From Dioscorea cayenensis subsp. rotundata (Eukaryota; Streptophyta; Magnoliopsida; Dioscoreales; Dioscoreaceae): a stretch of DNA of 64,000 nt. The position numbers were made by a program, and so were the translations under genes. The notes beneath the pieces are model-generated. The model saw only the letters and a program-made list of their open reading frames with translations, was not told the origin of the DNA and did no database searches. The stretch is from positions 20,924,345 through 20,988,344 of the forward strand of contig NC_052482.1 in the NCBI RefSeq assembly GCF_009730915.1, written 5' to 3'. Within the stretch, counting starts at the first letter, position 1, and every line of letters begins with the position of its first letter. Positions 13,216 to 24,358 of this stretch are shown piece by piece.

Positions 13216-14020
13216 ATTCTTTATATACTCCAGGCCCCCCAGCAGAGCAGCAGTAGTTGATGTCTTTTGTTCTCAAAGTAGCTTACCATGAGGAGCCTTG
13301 TGGCAACAGAGAATAGTGAGGTAAAAGATAAAAGTTTTTCTTTAACAATTAATTACCAATGATGCTAATAATCTTATGCTGTGATTTTTCTCTGCTTTTA
13401 ATTCAGGAGTCTGCCAGAGAGACACACACATGGCTGTACAAAGTCTGCTCCCCTGCAATCTCAGATTCAAAGAACTTGTAATTCTTGAAATCCCATTGTA
13501 CATTTTTACGAACAGATTCATTTAGTCTTTGCTTAAATACTTCATCCAAGGTTAAGAACTTGTTATTTCATGCCTTAGGCTTAATTCCAGTGCTACTGAA
13601 GCTGCATTAGTTGTTACAATTGTAATTTTTTTTTTACTGCTATTTAATTATCATCTCTTGCTTAATTACAATGGGAGGAAAAGCTTCAAGACTCTGACCA
13701 AAAAGAAACTGGAAATGAACCATAATACTTGGATTAATAGTTTCCCTTCATAATTTACAGTGAAATCACAATATGAACTGATTCCAAGCACCATGAAAAT
13801 CAGTTAGCAGTCTTGCCTATCGCAACTCGGACTATTCCTTTCTCTTATTCAATGTAAAAGAAGATAAATTAGCTTTCTATGGGTCAAAATCATTCAAGGA
13901 TCACCTCTGCGCTTGTTTCTCAGCAGTTACATCAGTGACGCTGAGAAGCATAATTGCGGGAAAATTGTAAGTTTTTCCCCTTAAATACTCATGGATGCAA
14001 TTTGATCTTGGAGCACTGCA
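13216..14020. other. 3' UTRs of convergent MKP1 and transporter genes
   Basis: No coding region is seen. A possible 3' UTR intron of MKP1 has a donor at about 13319 (TGAG|GTAAAAG) and an acceptor at about 13407 (TTCAG). The two genes end toward each other with about 800 bp between stop codons. Confidence 0.45.
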
Positions 14021-17000
14021 TCACACATTATTTGCTGTGTTGTTCGACAAGTTTCCATCAACCCCGCGTTTAGGACTGGATAATGTTGCCTTCTGTGGCT
14101 TGGTTCTCAAGAAACTTTTAGTGTATAATGCACCGAAAACAATTACCTGTTTCAACTTTTAAGTTAATTTCTGGGACAGTAATCTGATGATCTTCAGATA
14201 CAAAGCAAAAGATGTAGGTGAAAATGTTTACCGCTCCAACCCACTGTCTCAAGCTTAATGGATGTGCAAACCAGACACATGATAACAAGATGCTCACCAG
14301 CTACAGCAAATTCCAAAAACATAAGAAAACAAAAAATGTTAAAGCGTTAGGGAATATTTGGTCTTGAAGATGTTTATTTATTTACCTGTCTCGTGGTCAT
14401 TATAGTCGCAAATGTTAAAGCACCGAATGTTCGAATTGTATATGAAATGAAGAATTGACTCACTGTTGCTACCTGCATACATTGATTTGGTTACCAATTA
14501 TATCCAACAGAGCTAATTTCTGAAGAATGGACAAGCTTCAGACATTTTGGCTTCCAGTGATCATCAGTCTCTTGGGAACAAGATAATTTCATAAACTAAG
14601 CCAAAAGGTTAAGAAATTATATAGCTCATTGTAAGACAGAAATCTGATTGATATTATGTTCGTTGGACCGGTAAAAGGGAAGTGCTCGTATACTTACAGT
14701 GGATAAGAGGACAACATCATAAAAGCAATCATGGTGGCGAAACATAAAATCTATTGCCAGAAGAAGATGGCCCTGTAATATAAGTCCTGATTTAAAAATA
14801 AATAAATAACTTGGTTAGTATATGATCCTCATAAACAAAACCTCAAGCTCACACTAATACAAACAAAATAACTATTTTTATGACAACCCATGAAAAACCA
14901 GTATTGCTCATGCTTAGAACCTGGCAAGGTATATGGTGGTAAGAGGGAAAAGGACGGTCCCTGATTAGTTTTTGAAGTTATACAAGTTGAAAGAAAGAAA
15001 TATCATGCGAAAATACCCTGAAGATACCCAACCTATACCTTTTAAATGGTCATAAAAAAAAAAAAAAACGCTTACATCCATTACTACTTTTATAGAGCTC
15101 AAAAATAAAACTGATTTGCCTGTCATCATTATTAAAGGCAAGGGGAAAGGAAAAAAGGACTTTATCTTTCACAAAAGTACCACTTGAAATAACACCATAG
15201 CAATTATGATTGTGGTGATACATCAGAAATCAGGAGACGTAAATGTTACACCGTTCCACACTCACACACACACACACACACACAAATAAATAAAAATAAA
15301 AAGGAAGAAGAGGTGAAGAACCCTTGAGGAATAAAACTGGCCCATTCTCAATGCGCTATGGTACCTTAACTTTTCAAGCATTCAATTAATTATAGAATGT
15401 ATCTAAAAGCAACTTGAGCAGTAAAACTTAAGTGCAAAACTTGACAGATTTAAGATAGGTAAGTAAGCATGTATTATATGAATGCCCAATTTAAATGGAA
15501 TACTTAATTTAGACCACTTTGGGGTAGGAAATCTTACCAGATAAACTGAGGATACAAGAGCATAAAGTTGTGTAGAATATCTGGTTGTGTATTTCCATGT
15601 CATAGCCTTTGAAAAGCTTGTCCTGAAATGTGCTTGTAAACCCATCAAGCCTGGAATATTCCTTTCCAACATGAGTGATCACGATATACAACAATCCAAG
15701 CGGAAGTATGTGCAGTATGGAAGGAAGAAGTCTTAAAGCAACAAAAAGCCAAATGTTAATAATATCAAAAGTATAATCTACAAGTTAACAATCCAAAAAA
15801 TCGTCCTCTTTCTATGGCTGGCTTTTGGAAAACTTGCACATTTAACAAGTGAAGACAATGTACTGTATGTAACAGATAATGTTCCAAATAACTTATAAAA
15901 CTGATAAAGCAACTAAAACATTTTGAGAACAACAGAAACATGAGTTTTTTTTGCTCCTTGGATGCCGGCTTAGCCATTACACATTCAAGGTATATTCTTA
16001 TAGCAGATGCAAAGAGAGATCTCAAATTAGTAGTGAATGAGAGATAACACCCATCTAAACCTCTACTTTTTTACAATCCAAATAAATTACATTGAAAAGC
16101 ATGGTCACAGGGATGGCTTTAAAACTAAATTGATTTTTTAATAATTCAAAATACTTTAATCTCTATTTTGGTTATATGTCCATATCATTGTGCAATCCAA
16201 ACATCTTATTTTATTAGGAACATGATAGAATTGAGCTAGGAAGGAAAAAACTTTTACCCAAGATAACCAAACATAAGAAACATTCCCCAAACAGTGCTTT
16301 CTCTCCCCGAAGCATATGGACTGACATCAGTTGAAGCCTGCACCAAAGAAGCTGTGGTGAACTTTATTTCAAATTGATTTTAATCTTAATTTATATCAAC
16401 CAAATTCACAAAGATCTGTCAAAGCGTTGAGGATAATAATCCCATGCATAAGGCTTCCACCAACATAGGCTGTGAAAAAGATTATTTGCACACCAAAAAA
16501 ATCATTGGACTAAGTTGCATAAACAGTATCTACACTGCTAATAATATGCATGAACTTGGGTATCACTTCTTTAAATATATTAAAAATGGTCAGGGCATCA
16601 TGATTTTCAGGTAATACTGAAATTAAGATAGTGTACCACAAAAAAAAATAAAAATAAAAAAATAAAAAATAAATAAATAATAAAAAAGAAGCAATTATAT
16701 ATCACAAGAGACTGAACTCAGCAGAAATGTAGTTGCAGCAATCTTCAGTATGACACATATTCAAAAATTAAGATTTTAAAGATGTGTTACCGGAAACAAT
16801 ATGAATATTGAACAACCCAATGTCACTAGAAAAGCAAAAAAATAGTCCTTCCCATTATATATCTTCTGCATTATAATTGTCCCCCAGATCTGAATGACAA
16901 GAAAAATGAGTTAGATATATGGTGTCCATCAGAATACCGCATGAAATGTATTATGGAAAACACCAAAGTTGAGAACAAAAGGTAGGTATGCCATTAATTG

Positions 17001-18341
17001 TAAGGATGAGTACACATGGACATTAAGAGCGCATGGTTACGGGTTACCATATCATACTTCACAGAAATCATTCCTTTATTCAATATATCATTCCTTTGCC
17101 CAATATGTATAAAGCATAGAATAGCGATTAAAAATTTAGAATTATATTTTTTTGGGTGTCACTTTTTGTGATGGTTACACCAAAAAAGTGTTTCAGGAAA
17201 TTTCATACCAGAAATTGTCATCAAATCTTCATTCATATTAGTAACTATGCTACATCCATGCACGCATCACAGACTAACTCCAACAGAAAAAATAGTGCCC
17301 ACTTCATGATTTTCAGTTAGAATCTAATTCATAAACCAGTGATCGAGAGACTATAAACTAGAGTTACTATGCAAGAATATCTCCTTGCTTGAACAAGTAA
17401 TGTAATTGTTTCAGTATAGTTACTTGTCCAATCTCATGCTTATCACTCAATTATAGAAATTCCAACAATGCCAATTACTCACACTAACATCCTAAAGAAT
17501 TCTAAGCCAAAATTAGTCTGATCAATAAGATAAATAGAACATCTAGGAGCTAAACATAAGAAAATTAACCAGCAAATTACATAACAAGAAGTGATGAACA
17601 AGCTACTAAAATTTGGTGGAGTTATCTAATCAGAAGAAAGAAACACATAACACAAACAAAACCACACCTACAACAAGACATGCAAAAGAATGTCTTATCC
17701 CTTACCATAACAGGTATCATTTTCGCACATTTGGCCAGTGTTTGAACAGGAAAACTAACATACTTTGAGGGCCTGAAACCATGAGATCCTTCGTCAGAAT
17801 ATATAATATGCAAACTTTTTTTCAGCTTGTTTTACATCAAAAGAGGCATCACCTCACCAAATGCAGAAGCACTAACCTCATATTGGCATGTAGTAGTGAG
17901 TATATTAGACACTGAAACAGCACAGTACTTATAAACCGGAGCAACAGGATCAATCGTTTTCCTACTCGCCTAACAAAACCACATTCACAAACCATCAAAG
18001 TCGAACACAAACCAAGCACAACAAGAAGCAATCTTTTTACCAGCAAAGCGCCGGCAGACACCGCAGAAGTCGCCAAACGATTACAAAAGACAAGAAACAG
18101 CGAGTATCTAAAAAGCTCCTTCTTTTCACCATAAGGCACTCTCATAATCTTCTCCTGAACAACCAATCAGGACAATCACGCAAAAAAAAATCCACCATTT
18201 AAAAATAGAAAACAGCTCTCATACCTGAAGGATCCCATAGATGACAAGAGTGCTCATGATCCCGACGACGGCGAAGGCGCACTTCAGAACCCTATTCCCC
18301 TTCGCTTCAGCAACTGATGCTTGAGGTTCAGGTTCGGCCAT
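14021..18341 (-). CDS. UTR5: UDP-galactose/UDP-glucose transporter, UTR2/UTR5 type (apparent 1-bp frameshift in exon 4)
   Basis: SLC35B-like antiporter that would carry UDP-sugars into the ER/Golgi. Eleven exons on the minus strand: 18341-18225, 18154-18041, 17969-17877, 17772-17706, 16889-16791, 16337-16258, 15650-15538, 14786-14698, 14472-14386, 14300-14232 and 14146-14021. All introns are GT/AG and phases match, giving about 350 residues. Family blocks are clear: EKIMRVPYGEKKELF, SFPVQTLAKCAKMIPVM, FTSTFQDKLFKG, NQIFYTTLCSC and SQFFISYTIRTFGAL. Exon 4 is 67 nt where 66 are needed: after the acceptor it reads GCCCTCAAAGTAT, one A too many for the expected Ala-Leu-Lys-Tyr. Use of the AG inside CAAAG as acceptor would restore frame but drop three residues. 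The start is set at the Met of MAEPEPQ; an in-frame ATG at 18404 would add 21 residues. The subfamily name comes from remembered motifs. Confidence 0.88.
15256..15284. repeat. (CA)n microsatellite in a transporter intron
   Basis: About 12 CA repeats lying between transporter exons 7 and 8. Confidence 0.85.
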
Positions 18342-18600
18342 CTTCCATCCAATTCCCACGCCCCAAATCAAGAACCGGGTCACTGATTCAGAAGAGGAGA
18401 TCAAGGGTTTGGTTCCGAGAAAGGAAAGCAGAGAGGTGGTGAGATTGGAGGAGTTGCGGGGCGGGAATATGGGATCGGGGATAGGAACAGAAGAAGAGAC
18501 GTGGCAACGAAGAGAGAGGAGAGAAAGAGAGAGGGAGAGAGGGAGCGAGGATGATGGCCTGAGATTTGGGGCGGAAAGGGAGGGGAAACGAAAAGGTTTA
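18342..18600 (-). promoter_or_regulatory. 5' leader/promoter region of the transporter gene
   Basis: On the minus strand this is strongly CT-rich (on the plus strand, GAGAGAG-type repeats near 18510-18545), as expected for a leader. I see no convincing TATA box. Confidence 0.45.
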
Positions 18601-18686
18601 TGGAATGGCGGGCATGGGTTGGATTAATTATTAATAATTGGTTTAAGCCATGTATGATTCCTTTAAGGTCAAGTTGCACTTATAAG

Positions 18687-19686
18687 NNNNNNNNNNNNNN
18701 NNNNNNNNNNNNNNNNNNNNNNNNNNNNNNNNNNNNNNNNNNNNNNNNNNNNNNNNNNNNNNNNNNNNNNNNNNNNNNNNNNNNNNNNNNNNNNNNNNNN
18801 NNNNNNNNNNNNNNNNNNNNNNNNNNNNNNNNNNNNNNNNNNNNNNNNNNNNNNNNNNNNNNNNNNNNNNNNNNNNNNNNNNNNNNNNNNNNNNNNNNNN
18901 NNNNNNNNNNNNNNNNNNNNNNNNNNNNNNNNNNNNNNNNNNNNNNNNNNNNNNNNNNNNNNNNNNNNNNNNNNNNNNNNNNNNNNNNNNNNNNNNNNNN
19001 NNNNNNNNNNNNNNNNNNNNNNNNNNNNNNNNNNNNNNNNNNNNNNNNNNNNNNNNNNNNNNNNNNNNNNNNNNNNNNNNNNNNNNNNNNNNNNNNNNNN
19101 NNNNNNNNNNNNNNNNNNNNNNNNNNNNNNNNNNNNNNNNNNNNNNNNNNNNNNNNNNNNNNNNNNNNNNNNNNNNNNNNNNNNNNNNNNNNNNNNNNNN
19201 NNNNNNNNNNNNNNNNNNNNNNNNNNNNNNNNNNNNNNNNNNNNNNNNNNNNNNNNNNNNNNNNNNNNNNNNNNNNNNNNNNNNNNNNNNNNNNNNNNNN
19301 NNNNNNNNNNNNNNNNNNNNNNNNNNNNNNNNNNNNNNNNNNNNNNNNNNNNNNNNNNNNNNNNNNNNNNNNNNNNNNNNNNNNNNNNNNNNNNNNNNNN
19401 NNNNNNNNNNNNNNNNNNNNNNNNNNNNNNNNNNNNNNNNNNNNNNNNNNNNNNNNNNNNNNNNNNNNNNNNNNNNNNNNNNNNNNNNNNNNNNNNNNNN
19501 NNNNNNNNNNNNNNNNNNNNNNNNNNNNNNNNNNNNNNNNNNNNNNNNNNNNNNNNNNNNNNNNNNNNNNNNNNNNNNNNNNNNNNNNNNNNNNNNNNNN
19601 NNNNNNNNNNNNNNNNNNNNNNNNNNNNNNNNNNNNNNNNNNNNNNNNNNNNNNNNNNNNNNNNNNNNNNNNNNNNNNNNNNNNNN
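18687..19686. other. Assembly gap (1000 N)
   Basis: Exactly 1000 undetermined bases, so the length is a placeholder rather than a measurement. Any open frame reported across it is an artefact. Confidence 1.
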
Positions 19687-19849
19687 AGAAGTGGGCACCG
19701 GCCGGTTAACCGGGACCGCCGGGCCCGACCCACCGGGTCCGATTCACCGGAAGCCGGATCCGGAACCGGCCCGTGCTACAGGAAGACCCACCGGACCGGG
19801 TTGACCCCGGAAGACCCTCCGGGTCCGGGCCAGGCCCGTTTGAACCGGC

Positions 19850-19910
19850 GGGATGGGGTTTGAACCTAAAACCTCACACTTAACATTAACCAATTGGCCT
19901 ACAAATTTTT
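19850..19910 (-). repeat. tRNA-like pol III boxes (possible SINE remnant)
   Basis: On the minus strand an A-box-like TAGGCCAATTGGTTAA is followed about 20 nt later by a B-box-like GGTTCAAACCC. No full tRNA fold is apparent, so a tRNA-derived SINE head is the likely source. Confidence 0.4.
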
Positions 19911-20704
19911 TTTGTTTTAGCCTAAAACATAAATAAATATAAAGAAGTTGCAAAATATTTTTTAAAACAACAAAAAATTTAAAATAATTTATAATAATAA
20001 CTTAAAAATTTTTAAGACATATCAAAATAATTTTAAAAAGGATAAAAAAACTACATTTTTAATTTATTTATCTATCAAATTAAATTATTAAGACACCTTT
20101 TTAAGTGCAACAAAATGTATATATCAAGTAGTATTCTTATTTTTAAATTAATGTTATCATCAACTTATTTATTTATTATAATTAGAGTTGGGCTCTCAGA
20201 TTTCACTTTTGAGTCTCTAACTATAGGGGTTATTATTGTCTTGATCGTATTTGTCATTGAAATTACAAATCAAAAATAATATGGTGTTAACTATTATTCA
20301 AAGATATTCTTTTTACTAATATATTTTTTTATAAATTGATATATATAATTTAAAAAAATATTTTTGTAATTTTTATTTTTTTATTTTATAAATTGAAACA
20401 AAAATAATCTAATATATATGTGATAAATAAGAGTCTATTGTTTAAGAGTGTGCATATGTAGGGACTTTCGAGTCTTATGAGCTAAAAAGGCGATTAACAA
20501 AATAATTATTTTTTTAAAAAAATATTTATGAAAATTTATTGTTTGATAATTTGATATTTTTACTAATTGATTTTTTTATAATTTTTAATTTATTATATAG
20601 TTTCTTAATTTTTTTATAAATTAAATATATATGTAAAAATATTTTTGATCCATATCCTACATCTATCTATATATAATTTTTTTCCAATAAATATTTAAAA
20701 GCAA

Positions 20705-20775
20705 ATTGTAAATCTCAGTGGTTGGGTTTTTCTTATCCAGAGTTCGAGATGGTTCAAATCCCATGACCAACACGC
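20705..20775 (+). repeat. Second tRNA-like box pair (possible SINE remnant)
   Basis: AATCTCAGTGGTTGGG resembles an A box and GATGGTTCAAATCCC a B box about 35 nt later. It lies in the interior of the hAT-like element, opposite in orientation to the pair at 19850. Confidence 0.35.
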
Positions 20776-20997
20776 ACTATAGTATTAAAAAAATAATAAC
20801 ATTAAACCGGGTTTGACCTGCCCGCGGGCCCAAACCGGGGTTTTTGACCCGGCAGGGTTGACCCGGCGGGTCACGGGTCGAAACCTCCAACCCGTGCAAC
20901 GCCCGTCTACGTATGGGCGGTTACATGGGTCATTGAACCGGCGGGTGAGCACGGGCGGGCGGTTTTCGGACGGCCCGTTCCCACCTCTACTTATAAG

Positions 20998-22333
20998 TCC
21001 CCTTGTTCTAATTTGGCCACCACGTCCCTCTATTATTTCAATTGAAAATTTCTAAACCATATATTGGTTGTTTGGTAAATTGATGACTTTTTTTTTTCTG
21101 ATAAAAATATTATTAAAAATTAAAAAAAATAACAAGTTAGATGAGTAATTAATACGGATTGTATTTTCATTGATCAATCAATTACACAGAAGTCTTATGT
21201 TATACATTAGTAGAATGATCTTAAAAATAAAAGAAAATATTTTGATCTTAATTTACAAAGATTTCAAATATTTACCGTATTACAAAATATATAATGGCAT
21301 AATTAGATGAGCTAACACCCTTCTCTCTACATCGCTCTCTCATTCTTCTCTTCTGCTTCAGGTTGAATAAGAGGAAGAAGACAGTTGGCAAAGCAAGCCA
21401 TTATAGTTGAAGATGTTATCCTGCAGAATGAGAAGAAGGTGGTGATTTGAGTTGAAGCTCAAGGACGGTTTAGAGCTAGGGACGAATTATGTGTCGGTTT
21501 TACGTGTGAGTATCTCAATGATGTTGTGCATTGCTGGGCTCACCATGGTGTCGGGGTTGAAGTAAGCCAATTTGACAAGCAACACCCTCCACATCTCCCT
21601 TTTCTGGAACTAGCTCCCATTCTGTCGTCCATGCCTGTTAATGAACGATATTGGCATCATTGTGAATGCAAGAATGCGCTAGTCTTAGGGATGATGCCTT
21701 TGTAGACGACGCTGAAGATGCATGAGAAGTTGAAGGAGCGGGGGGTGGTGGTGTTGAGCTCTTTGTAGTTGAGCTCTCTCGGCGATTACAACGACAGTTA
21801 AGTTCTCCCATTTCTTGAAAGATTTTGATCTTCATGTGAAGACCTAGAAGGCGAGGCTAGCCCAAAAGGCTACCGCAAAGACGCTGGGCGTTGACACTCT
21901 GGCCAACGCTGCTGAACCTTGGCAGCAAAGATGATTGCATTGCCAAGATGATGAGGCTGTAGTCATCGACGTTCCATTTTTTGGACTCTCGATAATGGAG
22001 ACTGATATTGAAGGGACGAGTGAAGATGGTGATGGAGAAGCAACAATTGAGGCGGAGAAGGTCCACCATTTGATGGTTTGGATCTTGATGTTGCCTTGAG
22101 TAGAGTTGGAGAAACCAACGAACATGGAATCCTTGACGAACTAGTAGGGATCTATGGGAAAGGAGAGAGTAGGGACGTAAGGGCGAATGATGAAGTAGGA
22201 GACGAAAACCTAAAAAACACCATGTTCATTGAAAGATCACCCCTTTTTCAAGTCAGCGGAGTTGAGATTGGTGACCAAAGAGGAGACCATGCTCTCAAGA
22301 TCGATGATGCGGTTGCCATTGATATTATGAAAC
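20998..22333. other. Unassigned region with decayed reading frames
   Basis: From about 21300 to 22330 the composition is more gene-like than the flanks, with short open stretches on both strands (for example 22078-22389 plus and 22125-21844 minus), but I recognise no protein family and no consistent exon structure. It may be an old pseudogene or part of an unidentified repeat. Confidence 0.4.
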
Positions 22334-22722
22334 TTAGGGGCCGTTTGCTTCGCGGTAATGTAGAAAAATTATCATGTGTTACGTGGTAATTTGAAAATAT
22401 TACCACGTTTGGCATTACACAGATGGTAATCTGATGGTAATATTACATTACCAACATGAGAACATTACAAAAAAAGTTAGTAATCCTATTACCACCAAAT
22501 TTGGTGTCGCTGTGGTAATCTTATAATTTTTAATATTTTACTAAATTGATTACTATGAACCAAACACAGTAATGAACTATTACCGGTAATATCAGTTCCC
22601 AACCAAACATGAATATATCAAATTATCACAATATTCTCAATTATATAACATTCCCGCTCATATTACCATAGTTATTTCATTACATAGTAATATGTCATTA
22701 CTATGAACCAAACTGTCCCTTA
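22334..22722. mobile_element. Harbinger/Tourist-like MITE
   Basis: The element runs from 22337 to 22719 (383 bp) with TTA on both sides. The left end GGGGCCGTTTGCTTCGCGG and the right end (reverse complement GGGACAGTTTGGTTC) form imperfect terminal inverted repeats followed by GGTAAT/AGTAAT-type sequence. TTA duplications and GGG...GTTTG ends are typical of PIF/Harbinger MITEs. The interior repeats GGTAAT and ATTACC motifs. No coding capacity. Confidence 0.8.
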
Positions 22723-24180
22723 AGGTCATTAGTGTCAAATTCGAGCTACCCGTTACTTAAATGGTTGTTAGTTTTTTAATTTTTAATAATATTTTAATTA
22801 GAAAAGAAAAATTAAAGCTACATCAACAACTCTTGACGGAACAACCAGCGACTATTAGAATGTAGATTTGAATTTCTCAATCTAAATAATAGAGGGACTC
22901 TTGTGGCTACATTGGAATAGGGGACTAAAGTAATAACTTGACCTACTTAAAAGGACCATACAAAGGATTAAACCATTAATAATGATACGGGGTTTCATGA
23001 AAAAACAAGCGAAACATAGTGGAGGCCATGCCCGATGGCTCCATTTTAAAAGAGTACGTAAATTTCATTGAGACCCACCATCTTGCACTTTGTTGCCATT
23101 ATATGCTGTTTTTTAATTCTTTTTATTGTTTTAATATTTTATAATTAAAGATGGATAGCTGTAAAGAAAAAGAAGAAATTGTGTGCATGACAACAAAAAT
23201 TAACTTTATGCCATTAATCGTGTTTGTCTATTGTTATTAGATTTTATACACAAGGTGTTTATCTAGTTGAGAAGATGAGTTCAAATTCTAACTCATGGAG
23301 ATGGATAGCAAGTTCGGCTCCAATCCAACACACTTCCCATCCACAACTTTCTAATGCATATTTAGATGTGTTAAACATGTCATTTATGTTTTCAATTGTT
23401 ATTATTTAAATTTGGTTAATATCCTCTTTTTATGTGCTAAAATTCAATCTAAATATTGAACAAACTCTCTTATGCAAAAAAATATTAGTTTTTTATATTT
23501 TTATTTTTATATTTTCTTTATTTTTTAAAAATTTATAAAAATAAATTTTATTATTTTCTGCATTGATTTTACATTTAAAAACTAAATTTTATTATTTTTT
23601 TTAGCAGAACAATTGTAACAAACTTTATCTTTTCTTTATCAAAATTTTATATATAATTTATTTTTCTCAAATAATCAAAGAAATAGTAAAAAGAGGTAAT
23701 TAAAACATATTAAAAATTTAATACTTTAATTAAAAAAAATAAGGATTTCTCTTTACATATTTTTATCTATATATTAAAAAAATATTACATCATAATTAAA
23801 TAATAATGTCAAACGACCCCTAAATATATATTGAAAAATATGAAATCTTTTGTTTGTGACATGTATTTTGTTCTTCTATTAATATATGTGGTTTATCTAT
23901 TTTTTTTTAAAAAAAATAATGAATGAGAGATGTATTGAACCGGAGCCAAACCCATGAATGACACTGGTACTGTACAGCTCAGCTTCTATGTATGTCCGCC
24001 ATTGACATTTAATTTATAAACATTTATTAAAAAATTTAATTTTATATTTTCAAAATATTTTTATATATACATTTATATACACACACAGAGGGAGAGAGGA
24101 GAGAAAGAAACAAAGAAAGTGACGCTTCATTTCCATTCCAAATGAAAAGTCAAAATCCTACTCCCTTCTAGAGCAGTTGA
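22723..24180. other. AT-rich spacer before the DUF674 array
   Basis: No gene seen. The part at 23050-23190 is related to the spacers at 26250-26400, 32430-32560 and 53385-53500 (shared AAGATGG-TAGCTGTAAA and a preceding CACTTTGTTGCCATT-like block), so it marks the left part of the DUF674 repeat unit. The rest is low-complexity AT. Confidence 0.5.
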
Positions 24181-24189
24181 GTCACCTGG

Positions 24190-24358
24190 CTTTTGGAAAA
24201 AATCACAAACAACACAATAACAAATACAAACGTTTACAATTTCCAACCAGAAACGATTACAATTCCCAACAATTCATTTATCGTCAATGCATGGCCGGCC
24301 CTTGGTTTATCATTATAAAGAAATGTAAATCTTGTGCTCACAATGGCAGTTCAAAGAA
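24190..24358 (+). promoter_or_regulatory. Conserved promoter block of DUF674 copy A
   Basis: Shares near-identical sequence with the regions before the copies at 30182, 45065 and 54410. It contains TATAAAG at 24314, exactly 45 nt before the ATG, and an ATGCATGG string at 24287 whose complement holds the RY motif CATGCAT. The 5' UTR would be only about 15 nt if this TATA is used. Confidence 0.65.

Larger units (their letters stand above)
18679..20997. mobile_element. hAT-like non-autonomous element with an internal assembly gap
   Basis: The right end at about 20971-20989 (CCCGTTCCCACCTCTA) is followed by CTTATAAG at 20990-20997. The same CTTATAAG lies at 18679-18686, immediately before the N run, and the first bases after the gap read AGAAGTGGGCACCGG, similar to the reverse complement of the right end (TAGAGGTGGGAACGGG). 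This fits one element with an 8-bp target duplication whose left terminus falls in or at the gap. The subtermini are GC-rich with many CCGG/CCGGGT motifs; the interior is AT-rich. No transposase is seen. CTTATAAG is a palindrome, so chance recurrence is a mild concern. Confidence 0.6.

Noticed and set aside
18342-18404. Upstream in-frame ATG extending the transporter by 21 residues
   Set aside because: The extension (MISSSESVTRFLIWG) does not resemble the family N terminus, while MAEPEPQ does; it probably lies in the leader.
18600-19733. Long open frames of about 350-370 codons across the N run
   Set aside because: They consist of undetermined bases; no protein can be inferred.
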